From the NCBI RefSeq assembly GCF_900104445.1, contig NZ_FNJI01000025.1, positions 21,351 through 85,350 of the forward strand: a stretch of DNA of 64,000 nt. The letters are read 5' to 3'. The notes beneath the pieces are model-generated. The model ran no database searches and had not been told where the DNA came from. It saw only the letters and a program-made list of their open reading frames with translations. This stretch comes from Desulforhopalus singaporensis (GTDB lineage Bacteria > Desulfobacterota > Desulfobulbia > Desulfobulbales > Desulfocapsaceae). The position numbers and the translations under genes are program-made. Of the stretch, positions 26,479 to 34,903 are shown piece by piece (the stretch's first letter is position 1; each line of letters starts with the position of its first letter).

Positions 26479-27369
26479 ATGATTCTTTTCGGCGAAAGCC
26501 TCAACGTTATTTCCAAGGTTATCGGAAAGGCCTTCAAAGAGCGTGATCCCGGGCCAATCCAGGCTGAATGCGAAAAACAACTCAAGCTTGGCATGGATTA
26601 TATCGACATCAACCTCGGTCCGGCCAAAAAAGATGGTCACGAGTTGATGCCGTGGGTATGCCAGGTTGTCCAGGAAGCAGCACCGGACGCCCCGCTGCTG
26701 CTTGATACGTCAAATATCGCCGCGATCGAGGAAGGGCTTAAAGTACTCAAGCCCGCAGCAAAGCCGCACGTGGTCAACTCGATCATGGCAAGAGCCGAGA
26801 GATATACCGAGATGCTGCCCATGGCGGCAAAGTATGATGCGGACATAGTCGCGCTGATGTGGGGACCGGACGGTTTGCCCCGCGACGAAAACGAGCGCGC
26901 CGCGCTGTGTGTCGAACTGCTCTATGCGGCCAACGAGGCCGGTATCCCTAACGAGAAGATCTGGGTTGACGGTATCGTGACACCGGTCAACATTCAGCAG
27001 GCGCAGTGCATGTCACTGATTAACTTCCAGATGATGCTCGAGGACATCGCTCCCGGAGCCATGTCTACCTGCGGTCTGTCAAATATCTCCAACGGTCCTC
27101 CGGAACATCTGCGGCCGATTATCAACACTACCTTCATGGTCATGCTGGGCCGGTACGGTATGAAGTCGGTTATCTCCGATCCGCTCGATACCAACCTCAC
27201 CGAGGTAGCCAAGGGCAAGCGGCAGGATATCGTCGATGTTGTCTATCAGGCGATGGACGGCACCGCTCCCGATCTGTCCACCCTGTCCAAGGAACTTGGT
27301 GATTACGTGAAGACTGTACGGGTTATCACCGGCGAGAGTCTGTTCTCTGATTCCTATCTGGAAATCTGA
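26479..27369 (+). CDS. acsE: Methyl-THF:corrinoid iron-sulfur protein methyltransferase
   Basis: Transfers the methyl group of 5-methyltetrahydrofolate to Co(I) of the corrinoid protein. It is a pterin-binding-domain TIM barrel: GESLNVISKVIGKAF near the start, DYIDINLGPAK (conserved DxNxG), LLLDTSN, VVNSIMA and STCGLSNISNG are recognisable. It is 296 residues, somewhat longer than Moorella AcsE (about 262). A strong AAGGAGA box precedes the ATG. Last gene of the main acs operon, followed directly by a terminator. Upstream, between acsC and this gene, TATGCCGG/CCGGCATA can form a hairpin near 26358-26399 without a T-run. Confidence 0.95.
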   Translation: MILFGESLNVISKVIGKAFKERDPGPIQAECEKQLKLGMDYIDINLGPAKKDGHELMPWVCQVVQEAAPDAPLLLDTSNIAAIEEGLKVLKPAAKPHVVNSIMARAERYTEMLPMAAKYDADIVALMWGPDGLPRDENERAALCVELLYAANEAGIPNEKIWVDGIVTPVNIQQAQCMSLINFQMMLEDIAPGAMSTCGLSNISNGPPEHLRPIINTTFMVMLGRYGMKSVISDPLDTNLTEVAKGKRQDIVDVVYQAMDGTAPDLSTLSKELGDYVKTVRVITGESLFSDSYLEI

Positions 27370-27387
27370 TAGCGTCGTATTGCATGG

Positions 27388-27425
27388 AAAAGCTCCATCC
27401 TTTCGCGGGGTGGGGCTTTTTTTTT
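27388..27425 (+). terminator. Terminator of the acs operon
   Basis: AAAAGCTCCATCC (27388-27400) pairs with GGGGTGGGGCTTTT (27407-27420), followed by an uninterrupted T-run to 27425. It separates acsE from the small gene and cooC downstream. Confidence 0.9.
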
Positions 27426-27506
27426 GCCGAAAAATGTTTACCACTGTTGTGAGAGCGCAACAAGGTGCCTGGGAAAGCCAGAAATTTACAACGATGAGCT
27501 GACAAA

Positions 27507-27791
27507 ATGACTGACCAAGCCAATACAGAAGGGTGGGTATACGTGTTTGTATGCGACCCCGGTAAAAAAGAGAGCTACCTGGGGCTCTATAACCAGGAAA
27601 AGAAGATAAACTTTATCCCGGCATTTCGGTCCAAGGAAGAAGCCAACGACTGCTATCTTGAAATGCCCCGGGAAAAAGGCAGGAAATATGAACTACAGGC
27701 TGTTCATATTGAAGAACTGCATGAAGCTGCGGAGAAAAACGATTTTGTGGTGGCCATTGTCGACCGCGAGGGCCGCATTGTCAAAGAGTGA
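27507..27791 (+). CDS. Uncharacterised 94-residue protein before cooC
   Basis: A soluble alpha/beta protein without Cys clusters: WVYVFVCDPGKKESYLGLYN near the N-terminus, FRSKEEANDCYLEMP in the middle and FVVAIVDREGRIVKE at the end. I do not recognise a family. It lies after the acs terminator and 53 bases before cooC on the same strand, so it is probably the first gene of a small cooC transcript and might assist CODH/ACS maturation. This is inference from position only. The ribosome-binding site is weak. Confidence 0.6.
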   Translation: MTDQANTEGWVYVFVCDPGKKESYLGLYNQEKKINFIPAFRSKEEANDCYLEMPREKGRKYELQAVHIEELHEAAEKNDFVVAIVDREGRIVKE

Positions 27792-27844
27792 CGCGGAGGG
27801 GGCAACTGGCCGATAAGCTCCGCTGACTAAGGAGAATTGTAACT

Positions 27845-28627
27845 GTGAGTCTTAAAATTGCAATAGGCGGCAAAGGTGGGGTAGGAAAAACCACGGTAAC
27901 CTCATTGATTGCACGCTGTCTGGCTTTGAATGAAAAAAACAAGGTAATCGCTATCGATGCGGATCCCGTTACCAACCTTGCCGCCGGCCTCGGTATTGAC
28001 GAGACGGAACCGATCACCCCGGTTTCGCAACTGACCGAGCTGATCGAAGAGCGGACAGGGGCCAAGCCCGGAACGATGGGCGGATTTTTCTCGCTCAACC
28101 CGAAAGTAGACGATATTCCTGATCGTTTTTCCCGGTCGAGGGACGGGGTGAAGCTGCTGGTGATGGGAACTGTTCAGAGTGGCGGCTCCGGATGCATATG
28201 CCCGGAGAGTACCGTGCTCAAGGCGCTGATGAACCATCTCGTACTGTTTCGGGACGATATCGTGATAATGGATATGGAGGCCGGGGTGGAACATCTTGGC
28301 CGGGCCACTTCTGCATCGGTGGATGCCCTGGTCATCGTCGTCAACCCCGGGGCTCGATCAAGGGCTGCGGCCGATAAAATTCGCAAGCTTGGCCGGGACA
28401 TAGGTATCAGCAATATTCTGGTGCTGGCAAATCGTCTGCGGTCAAAGGAAGATGAAAATCTTATCCGCGAGACTCTGCCCGATTTTGAAATCCTCGGTTT
28501 TCTCCAAGAAAACGATGAAATCGTCACCGCCGACAGGGAAGGGCGGAGGCCTTTTGAGGATATCGAAACATGCCCCCGGGAAATTTTCGATATTGTCGAC
28601 AAACTGAACTCCATGAAGAAAGCATAG
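27845..28627 (+). CDS. cooC: CODH/ACS nickel-insertion ATPase
   Basis: MinD/ParA-type ATPase that helps insert nickel into CODH (CooC) or ACS (AcsF). It opens with KIAIGGKGGVGKTTVTSL, a deviant Walker A with the signature lysine, followed by AIDADPVTNLA. The CxC metal site that binds nickel at the dimer interface appears as CICPES near residue 118, and the switch region as IIMDMEAGVEHLGRAT near residue 139. It is 260 residues. A GTG start is preceded by AAGGAG. It sits between the acs operon and a second cooS, matching its role for both. Confidence 0.93.
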   Translation: MSLKIAIGGKGGVGKTTVTSLIARCLALNEKNKVIAIDADPVTNLAAGLGIDETEPITPVSQLTELIEERTGAKPGTMGGFFSLNPKVDDIPDRFSRSRDGVKLLVMGTVQSGGSGCICPESTVLKALMNHLVLFRDDIVIMDMEAGVEHLGRATSASVDALVIVVNPGARSRAAADKIRKLGRDIGISNILVLANRLRSKEDENLIRETLPDFEILGFLQENDEIVTADREGRRPFEDIETCPREIFDIVDKLNSMKKA

Positions 28628-28970
28628 CAGATTTTTGCAGCCATCATGCCGTTTACCGATGAGCGGTGACGGCATGACAGATAGTTTTGGAATCAAATTA
28701 CCCTCCAGCTGTTCCGGTCCGCCCCTTATTGCCATATATCATTGTAAAAGTGAGTTTTTTTATCGCCATCACTTCGTTAATTGACTTGACAATGCCACTG
28801 TGTGGTGCAATACTACAGAAGTAGGAATTTGTCTCAATAAGGACCGGTTCTTATTTTGTAACTCGATACAGTTCGGTAACAACGGTGCAGTTGAGAGTTG
28901 TCCTGCCATTGTTCTTCCACACAAGAGGATACTCGCCAAACTGTCAAAACCAATGCTAACAGGAGGCACT
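28628..28970. other. 343-base region between cooC and the second cooS
   Basis: Contains an 8-bp hairpin CATGCCGT (28645-28652) / ACGGCATG (28669-28676) just after cooC, without a strong T-run, then a promoter (listed separately) and a leader of about 150 bases ahead of the AGGAGG box of cooS. A frame without stops reaches upstream to 28800, but it overlaps the promoter and is not protein-like. Confidence 0.5.
28786..28814 (+). promoter_or_regulatory. Sigma-70 promoter of the second cooS
   Basis: TTGACA (28786-28791), 17-base spacer, AATACT (28809-28814): a perfect -35 with optimal spacing and a four-of-six -10. The spacer contains GCCAC-TGT-GTGG, an imperfect palindrome where a regulator could bind. 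It shows that this cooS can be expressed separately from the acs operon. Confidence 0.6.
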
Positions 28971-30932
28971 ATGGCTAAACCACTAGAACTCGTAAATGTA
29001 GAAGACTTAACTATTTGTGACTCAACTGCGCAGATGATCACCAAGGCTCGTGAAGACGGAGTTGAACTCTTTTTCGACCGGGCCAATGCCATGAAAGCCT
29101 GTCCTATCGGAGAGAAGTCGGCCTGTTGCAAACATTGTTCAATGGGACCATGCCGAATGAATGTCAACAGTCCTTACGACCGTGTGGGGGTGTGCGGCGC
29201 CACGGTGGATACCATACTTGCCAGGAACTTTGGTCGGATGGTGGCTGCTGGTACTGCTGCCCATACCGATCATGGTATGGCAATGCTCGAACTGTTCCGC
29301 GATGTCATAAACGGCAAGGTGAAGGATTTCGCCATCAAAGATCCTATGAAACTCTATGAAGTGGCAACCTCGCTTGAGATCCCGACCGAGGGTAGGGAAC
29401 TTAAGGAAGTGGCCATGGATCTGTATCATGAACTCGAGCGGACCTATACCCAGGTGGACGGTGAAATTCCCATGGTGAAGCGGGTACCCAAAAAGACTCT
29501 TGAACTTTGGCGGCAGGCCGGGATAGTCCCCAGGGGAGCGATGCGGGAAATTATGGAAATGATGCATCGGACCGCGATAGGCGTGGACCAAGACTATAAA
29601 AATATCACGCAGCAGATCTCCCGCACAGCCCTGGCGGACGGTTGGGGCGGGTCCATGGTTTCAACCGATATATCCGATATCCTGTTCGGCACTCCATCGC
29701 CGGTTGAAATTGAGGTTGATATGGGGGTGTTGAAGGAAGACAGGGTCAACATCATTGTCCATGGTCATGAACCGATCCTGCTGGAGGCGATGATGATTTC
29801 CGCCGCCGACCCGGCCCTTAAGCAGATGGCGGTCGATGCCGGGGCAAAGGGGATCAACCTTGTGGGAATGTGCTGCTCAGGACTTGACGTTATGTCACGC
29901 CACGGGCTCCCCCACGCGGGAAATTTTTCCAGTACCGAGGCGGTCCTCGTAACAGGGGCGGTGGACGCGATGACTGTCGATATCCAGTGCATCAAACAGG
30001 ATCTCAAACGGGTGGCCGATTTTTACGACACTCCCTTTATTACTACCAACTATCGGGCCAAGATAGAGGGGGCGCTTCATATCCAGCTGGACGAGCATGA
30101 TCCCCTGGGATGTACTGAGGAGATAATCATCAAGGCGATCAGCCGGTTCAAGACCAGGAAGAAGCCTGTGCGGATTCCGAGGAAGACCGTAAAAGGGGTG
30201 CACGGTTTTTCCTACGAGTATATTAATTATATGCTCGGGGGATCTTTCAGGGGCAGTTTTACGCCGTTAAACGACAATATCATCAACGGTCGTATTCGCG
30301 GAGTTGCGGGAGTTGTCGGCTGTACCAATCCCCGCTCCAAGCAGGATTATTCCCATGTCGAATTGGTCAAGGAGCTGATCCGTAACGATGTGCTGGTGCT
30401 GCAGACCGGATGTTCACAGATGGCACTAGCCAAGGCCGGCCTCACCGGTCCCGGGGCTGCGGCACTTGCCGGACCGGGACTTGCGGAAGTGTGTGAAACG
30501 GTCGGAATGCCGCCCATATTGGGGCTTGGCGCCTGCGTCGACAACTCCAGGATCTTGATCGCCGCATCCGAAATGGTCCGGGTGGGCGGGCTTGGCGACT
30601 GTCTCGCCGATCTGCCGGCGGCCGGGTGTGCCCCGGAATGGATGAGTGAAAAGGCCATTGCCATTGGCCACTATTTCGTCGCCAGCGGGGTTTATGTTGT
30701 CTTCGGCCACACTTTTCCGATGACCAAGGGGACCCAGTTTGAAAAATATCTGTTTGAAGGATTGGAAAATGAAGGGTTTGGCAAATGGGCGTTCTCCGAC
30801 GACCCGAAAGAGATGGCACGGTTGATGATCGCTCATATCGACGAGAAGAGGGCGGCTCTGGGCATCGACAAGGCCAGGGAAAGGGTACTGCTCGACATGG
30901 CTGACAGGCGGTCCCTTGATGCCAACGCCTGA
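28971..30932 (+). CDS. cooS: Second Ni-dependent carbon monoxide dehydrogenase catalytic subunit
   Basis: A second complete CODH, clearly diverged from the operon copy. Ligand motifs are intact: ACPIGEKSACCKHC and GPC for clusters D and B, VCGATVD for the last B cysteine, IIVHGHEP for the C-cluster histidine, and GMCCSGLD, DIQCIKQD, VVGCTN, QTGCSQMA and GACVDNSR for the five C-cluster cysteines. It is 653 residues. I chose the ATG at 28971 with AGGAGG four bases upstream. It has its own promoter and no neighbouring acsB, ferredoxin (cooF) or hydrogenase genes, so it may be a CO-oxidising enzyme using a diffusible acceptor. That role is inferred; the enzyme identity is firm. Confidence 0.95.
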   Translation: MAKPLELVNVEDLTICDSTAQMITKAREDGVELFFDRANAMKACPIGEKSACCKHCSMGPCRMNVNSPYDRVGVCGATVDTILARNFGRMVAAGTAAHTDHGMAMLELFRDVINGKVKDFAIKDPMKLYEVATSLEIPTEGRELKEVAMDLYHELERTYTQVDGEIPMVKRVPKKTLELWRQAGIVPRGAMREIMEMMHRTAIGVDQDYKNITQQISRTALADGWGGSMVSTDISDILFGTPSPVEIEVDMGVLKEDRVNIIVHGHEPILLEAMMISAADPALKQMAVDAGAKGINLVGMCCSGLDVMSRHGLPHAGNFSSTEAVLVTGAVDAMTVDIQCIKQDLKRVADFYDTPFITTNYRAKIEGALHIQLDEHDPLGCTEEIIIKAISRFKTRKKPVRIPRKTVKGVHGFSYEYINYMLGGSFRGSFTPLNDNIINGRIRGVAGVVGCTNPRSKQDYSHVELVKELIRNDVLVLQTGCSQMALAKAGLTGPGAAALAGPGLAEVCETVGMPPILGLGACVDNSRILIAASEMVRVGGLGDCLADLPAAGCAPEWMSEKAIAIGHYFVASGVYVVFGHTFPMTKGTQFEKYLFEGLENEGFGKWAFSDDPKEMARLMIAHIDEKRAALGIDKARERVLLDMADRRSLDANA

Positions 30933-31006
30933 TCGGTGATAATATGACAGGGAAGGCAGGTGAGTCGGCCTTCCCTGACAGGTGCAAAGCGAATACGGAG
31001 CAGATA

Positions 31007-31420
31007 ATGGCTATTTTCAGCGGCAGATACAGTTGGACCGGGATCAGAGAAGACAACAGCGAGCAGATAGCGTGGTCTGCCGGTGCCTGTGATGTGACGA
31101 TATACAAATGGCCGGCCAAGGGCAATGTTGAACCGTTGAAACCCTATGTGTGCGTATATGCCCAGACCGGCAGCGGATTTTCCGTATCTGCAAATCCGGA
31201 AAAATTTGCCAAAAAATTGTGCGCGGAATTTTCCCTTGAGCTGCAAAGGGTTCTCTGGGTGGAGGATCACGGGACAGCAGAAAACAGATTTGAAATCGTC
31301 ACGTTCTCAAGGTCGTCGAGATTGGGCGCTACCTTCTTCTACAAGGTGGAAAAAAGATGGGCGTCTGATGTTGAAGCCGGTCGGCTGGTGAAAGAGCTGG
31401 AAATGTACTCCTCTTTGTAA
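31007..31420 (+). CDS. Uncharacterised 137-residue protein downstream of cooS
   Basis: A soluble protein with no recognised domain. It starts MAIFSGRYSWTGIREDN and has a mixed strand/helix pattern (YVCVYAQTGSGFSV; KFAKKLCAEFSLELQRVLWV; ATFFYKVEKRW). The frame is open 63 bases further upstream, but CGGAG at the right distance favours the ATG at 31007. It follows cooS by 74 bases and is followed by two overlapping small genes on the same strand, so it is likely part of the CODH transcript. Function unknown. Confidence 0.6.
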   Translation: MAIFSGRYSWTGIREDNSEQIAWSAGACDVTIYKWPAKGNVEPLKPYVCVYAQTGSGFSVSANPEKFAKKLCAEFSLELQRVLWVEDHGTAENRFEIVTFSRSSRLGATFFYKVEKRWASDVEAGRLVKELEMYSSL

Positions 31421-31459
31421 TATTTTTTCCTTGAATATATCTATTTCCACGGTGTTGCC

Positions 31460-31633
31460 ATGTTAACTGAACGAAGACGTCTGCAGGAAGAACTGGCAGA
31501 GCTGGAACAGAAAATTGCCGAAACCAAGCGTCGGCTGCCGGCCCATTCGGTCAAGCCTCCGGTGATGATGGACCTGTTTGCGCTGGAAGATGAAAAAGAC
31601 GCCTTGCTGAAGGAAATGGAGCAACTTCGGTGA
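31460..31633 (+). CDS. 57-residue coiled-coil protein
   Basis: Short protein beginning MLTERRRLQEELAELEQKIA with strong heptad character, a Pro-containing break (LPAHSVKPPVMMDL) and a second helix ending KEMEQLR. Its TGA stop overlaps the GTG start of the DUF3786 gene (GTGA), strong evidence of translational coupling. It probably dimerises or acts as an adaptor for the DUF3786 protein. I recognise no named family. Confidence 0.6.
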   Translation: MLTERRRLQEELAELEQKIAETKRRLPAHSVKPPVMMDLFALEDEKDALLKEMEQLR

Positions 31634-32256
31634 AGCGGCAACGTTCGAAGGTTTTTGATGAGACCTGTGATCATTATATGGAACAAATCCGTTCCATGGA
31701 CTTTATAGCAAAATGCGGGCCCTTAGGGGCCGAGCAGGACGGAGAAGGGCTGCTGATTAAGCTGTACGACGATGTTTACCGGGTCGATGCGCAGCGTATT
31801 TCAGCTCTTGATGGCAGGGAGGTTGTACCGGCCGTGAAGGTGATGATCTGCATGTATGTTCTTACCTGCCCCGCACCGCTTCCACAGTTGGACGAAAATT
31901 TAGCCACTTTCCGGGAATTTCAAAATTCGGCGCCCCTCGTCTCTTATTTCACCAATAATACCAACAAGACGCTGGAGTCGCATTTCTCGGGAAATATACA
32001 CGGCTTGAAAAAACGCAGTATGAATATTGGCGGCGAACTCCTTGAGAGCAAGACCCATGATGTTTCTCTTAGGTTTTATGCTTTTCCGAGAATCCCGGTT
32101 CTTCTCAACTTCAATGACCGCGACGAGTTGTTTCCCGCTTCCTGTTCCATTCTTTACCACAAGTCGGCAGCCCTGTTCCTTGACATGGAGTGTCTGGCAA
32201 TGACCGCTACCCTGTTGTCGGGTAAACTTCTTGGTCAACCCCAGCAGGAGTTGTGA
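31630..32256 (+). CDS. DUF3786 domain protein
   Basis: A 208-residue protein of the DUF3786 family, which occurs mainly in anaerobes. Recognisable parts are the N-terminal FDETCDHYMEQI, the strand-rich IKLYDDVYRVDA region, APLVSYFTNNTNKTLESHF and the C-terminal PVLLNFNDRDELFPASCSIL. The GTG start overlaps the stop of the coiled-coil gene. A second DUF3786 gene, fused to an AcsC-type Fe-S domain, is at 43.0 kb. Association with CODH genes here and with a corrinoid-protein-type domain there suggests a role in Wood-Ljungdahl cofactor or protein chemistry, which is inference. Confidence 0.75.
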   Translation: MKRQRSKVFDETCDHYMEQIRSMDFIAKCGPLGAEQDGEGLLIKLYDDVYRVDAQRISALDGREVVPAVKVMICMYVLTCPAPLPQLDENLATFREFQNSAPLVSYFTNNTNKTLESHFSGNIHGLKKRSMNIGGELLESKTHDVSLRFYAFPRIPVLLNFNDRDELFPASCSILYHKSAALFLDMECLAMTATLLSGKLLGQPQQEL

Positions 32257-32360
32257 AAATTTCTCGATTTTTCTGACAAACAGTATTGGCACGAGGTTGC
32301 ATTAGGGTTTATGGTGAAATACAATGAGTGCAGTTAAAAGAAAAAAATAAGGAGAGAAAT

Positions 32361-32537
32361 ATGACCAACAACACACATTGCCCGGGCTTTGAAGCCAACA
32401 AAACCTTAAGTGAAGTCAAAGTGAAGTGTCCCGATTGCGGGCACCAGTGGGAAGTTTTCTCTGATGAGATCGAAAAATCGGCCAAATGTCCCTCCTGCGG
32501 AACCGCCGTCGATCCTAAAGCAGCGGCTGTTAAATAG
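32361..32537 (+). CDS. Small zinc-ribbon protein
   Basis: 58 residues with two CxxC knuckles, VKCPDCGHQWEVF and AKCPSCGTAVD, forming a rubredoxin- or zinc-ribbon-like fold; an additional Cys is near the start (HCPGF). I chose the ATG at 32361 because AAGGAGA lies directly upstream; an in-frame ATG at 32328 precedes that box. Probably a small metal-binding protein of unknown role, followed immediately by a terminator. Confidence 0.7.
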   Translation: MTNNTHCPGFEANKTLSEVKVKCPDCGHQWEVFSDEIEKSAKCPSCGTAVDPKAAAVK

Positions 32538-32580
32538 CAGCACCCCTTGTTCATGGGGGATATGAACACAGACGGGCCCA

Positions 32581-32616
32581 AAAAGAACCAGGCCGGTTTC
32601 TCCGGCCTGGTTCTTC
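32581..32616. terminator. Bidirectional terminator
   Basis: AAGAACCAGGCCGG (32583-32596) pairs perfectly with CCGGCCTGGTTCTT (32602-32615), with A-rich and T-rich flanks. It separates the zinc-ribbon gene (+) from the convergent 5-formyl-THF cyclo-ligase gene (-). Confidence 0.85.
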
Positions 32617-32643
32617 ATGGCGTCCGTATTGGACACGGAAGAA

Positions 32644-33222
32644 CTACCGCTGGCCCCGGATGGTGCGGGATTCCGTGACCACGAAGTCAAGCAGTTCGTC
32701 ATGGTCCTGCAGGGGAGCTTTGTCGACTATCTGCAGGTCGAAGGCGAGGCCTATCCGCGCCGCGTGCGGAATTTTCGAGACAAACCTGTCGTAATAACCG
32801 CCGCCATAGCCGAAACGTCCGCCTCTTTCGTCGAAAACCGAGCCTGGCAGCAGAACGGTGTCGATGGTCTGGGGTGACATCAGCTGCTGTTTGCATAACT
32901 GTTTTGTCGGTTCGGGAATATTGCAGTAGCCAGGAACGAGATCCCGTTCAAGGTCCGTTATCCTGATGGCGTCGAGTCTGTTGTCGGCGGTCCTTGTGAT
33001 CGGAACTGTGACCGTCTTGTCCATCCGCAGTAGATCTTCAATCAGTGAAAAGGTCATGACCTCACTGCGAAAGCTCACGTAGACAAAAATATTTTTTTTC
33101 TCACGGACCTGATCCATGGCAAGAAGTCTGTCTCTTACCGCGGATGATTTTTTCTTGAGTTCCTGCGGGGTAAGGTTGTTTCTTTTTCCAAGTATGTCTT
33201 TTCTCAATTGCGAGGGGGTCAT
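32644..33222 (-). CDS. 5-formyltetrahydrofolate cyclo-ligase
   Basis: ATP-dependent enzyme (YgfA/MTHFS family) that converts 5-formyl-THF to 5,10-methenyl-THF, recovering a dead-end folate. I see SQLRKDILGKRNNLT at the start, the substrate-binding FVYVSFRSEV, and the signature FDERGGRFGYGGGYYDRF near residue 132. It is 192 residues, typical length. An AGGAG box is nine bases before the ATG. Its place inside a folate-based C1 pathway region is functionally sensible. Confidence 0.93.
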   Translation of the reverse strand: MTPSQLRKDILGKRNNLTPQELKKKSSAVRDRLLAMDQVREKKNIFVYVSFRSEVMTFSLIEDLLRMDKTVTVPITRTADNRLDAIRITDLERDLVPGYCNIPEPTKQLCKQQLMSPQTIDTVLLPGSVFDERGGRFGYGGGYYDRFVSKIPHAARIGLAFDLQIVDKAPLQDHDELLDFVVTESRTIRGQR

Positions 33223-33258
33223 GGGTATTGGCTCCTGGCCGGTTGAACGTTTATCTGG

Positions 33259-34521
33259 TTACAGCCGTTGAATAGTATAGAGATAGGTTGGCAGCCTGCT
33301 GGCCACTTTGAGTCGGTTGAACTCAAACAGCCTGCTTCTCGAGGGTTGGGCAAACCGCAGCGGGGAAAAATAGATCGTTCCTTTCGGGCAGTTGCGTACC
33401 AGGCTGTCGCGGATCAGTGCAAGAACCGACGGATAGTGGCTTTCAGGCAGATCATCTTCCATAATGAAATTGGCCGTTACTTCTATTGAAGGGTAAGTCT
33501 TGTTGATGTTTAGCATCCTGGCAAAAGCTTCTTTCACGTTTTGGGCTGAAATAGGTTTGCCCAGTCTGTCAAGGGTTTGCTGGTCCGCTGATTCCAGGCC
33601 GATATTTATGAAAATTTTTCCCGGCAGCCTGTCAAGGGCATGGAACAGTCCAGGGTCAGCGCCGAGAAACGAAAAGACCGAGCCGAATAAAAAAACGTTG
33701 CCGCCGTCGATTGCCGAATGCGTCAGCCCCAGTCCGGTCAGCGCCCGTTCAACTGTTTGCACAAGAAGCCGGGGGTCGGCCTGGAGGGCGTCGTGTTCGC
33801 CGAGAAACAGACTGTTGTAATTGGTCAGGTCACAGCCGTAAAGCTCTTTGAGGCTTATGAGCTGATGATCGATTTCAGCAGCCGGTAACTCCCGGTAGGG
33901 GGTGCTGTTTTTTACCTTGCAGAACCTGCATTTATAGAGACAGCCTCTTGATATCGTCAGCGGTATGACATTGTAGTCGACGTGCCTGGCGTCGGGCGGC
34001 AACACCGAGACCACACCGCCGATAATGTCATGGAGTTTCTCCCCTTTTGCCTGAAGCAGCGAAGGTGTGTTGCGCAGCACCGACTTGATAAAACGATGCT
34101 GGTCATCGTCTTGGCTGGCCGGTAACAGGGCGGCAACCATGTCGTACCAGCCATCGACAAGCTCGGTGACGTCAGGCAGCTTGAACGGGGTGCCGCCGAG
34201 GATATTGTTGGTCGGGTATCTGAAGTTTGGCAGATAGTACTCACCTATGGCTTCAAAGACTCCTGCATATCCTCCGGTTGAATAGTATACCCAGTCGTTT
34301 CCGGCGGTACGCTTGAGCCATTCGTGGGGGTGTCCCCAATCACTTCCCTTGGACCTGGCCCTTATGATCTCATGGTTGAGGTTAAAGTGGAAAATATGGC
34401 TTCTGGTCTCAATGATGTGGTAGGAGCCGCAATGCACCGGAAAACTCATCTTGGTATACGATCTGCTCCCCGAGTGGTACCTGGTAAGGGTAAAGGACGA
34501 TGAAGGATACATCATATTCAT
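33259..34521 (-). CDS. Radical SAM protein, unknown substrate
   Basis: A 420-residue radical SAM enzyme. The cluster motif is CLYKCRFC near residue 190, preceded by NVIPLTISRG. SLFLGEHDAL and IFINIGLESADQQTLDRLGK are typical later elements of the MiaB/HemN-like TIM barrel. The N-terminal ~185 residues do not look like a B12-binding domain. The C-terminus ends FAQPSRSRLFEFNRLKVA. It follows the cyclo-ligase divergently from the formate dehydrogenase operon. I cannot name its reaction. Confidence 0.75.
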   Translation of the reverse strand: MNMMYPSSSFTLTRYHSGSRSYTKMSFPVHCGSYHIIETRSHIFHFNLNHEIIRARSKGSDWGHPHEWLKRTAGNDWVYYSTGGYAGVFEAIGEYYLPNFRYPTNNILGGTPFKLPDVTELVDGWYDMVAALLPASQDDDQHRFIKSVLRNTPSLLQAKGEKLHDIIGGVVSVLPPDARHVDYNVIPLTISRGCLYKCRFCKVKNSTPYRELPAAEIDHQLISLKELYGCDLTNYNSLFLGEHDALQADPRLLVQTVERALTGLGLTHSAIDGGNVFLFGSVFSFLGADPGLFHALDRLPGKIFINIGLESADQQTLDRLGKPISAQNVKEAFARMLNINKTYPSIEVTANFIMEDDLPESHYPSVLALIRDSLVRNCPKGTIYFSPLRFAQPSRSRLFEFNRLKVASRLPTYLYTIQRL

Positions 34522-34903
34522 GGTAGACTCTGGGGCATTTGATCACTGCCAGAGGCAGTTTCTGTGTCGAGAACCAGCTTGCAGGTTGTTTTTTACAAAA
34601 TCGGGATTGGAAAGTCAAGCAGGGTGATCAGTTGGAAAAACCTTAAAAATAAACGCTATTAGTTGATATTCTGCGGTCAAACTTCTTGGAAATGGAACTG
34701 GTTTTGGGTTATAGTGAAATATTTTGTGTGGGGGAGAGCGGATTTTTTCGATGAGCTATGGACATCGCTTGATTATTGTCGGCTGGTTTTTGCCGGATGA
34801 AAATAGCCTTGTTGAAGGATAGATTTTTTTCAGCGCTGCAAAGGCGGTCGGTGCACAACACGTTCCGCCGGAAAGTGAAGAAACATCTTTTATGGAGACG
34901 TAT
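34522..34903. other. 382-base divergent region upstream of the formate dehydrogenase operon
   Basis: No supported reading frame. A promoter candidate lies at 34686-34715 (listed separately). The first in-frame ATG of the operon at 34892 overlaps the ribosome-binding site of the chosen start. Confidence 0.45.
34686..34715 (+). promoter_or_regulatory. Candidate promoter of the formate dehydrogenase operon
   Basis: TTGGAA (34686-34691), 18-base spacer, TATAGT (34710-34715): four-of-six and five-of-six matches to sigma-70 elements, about 190 bases before the first gene. Confidence 0.4.

Noticed and set aside
32286..32301. Sigma-54-like promoter TTGGCACG...TTGC upstream of the zinc-ribbon gene
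   Set aside because: The GG and GC elements are separated by nine bases and not ten, and this spacing is critical for sigma-54.
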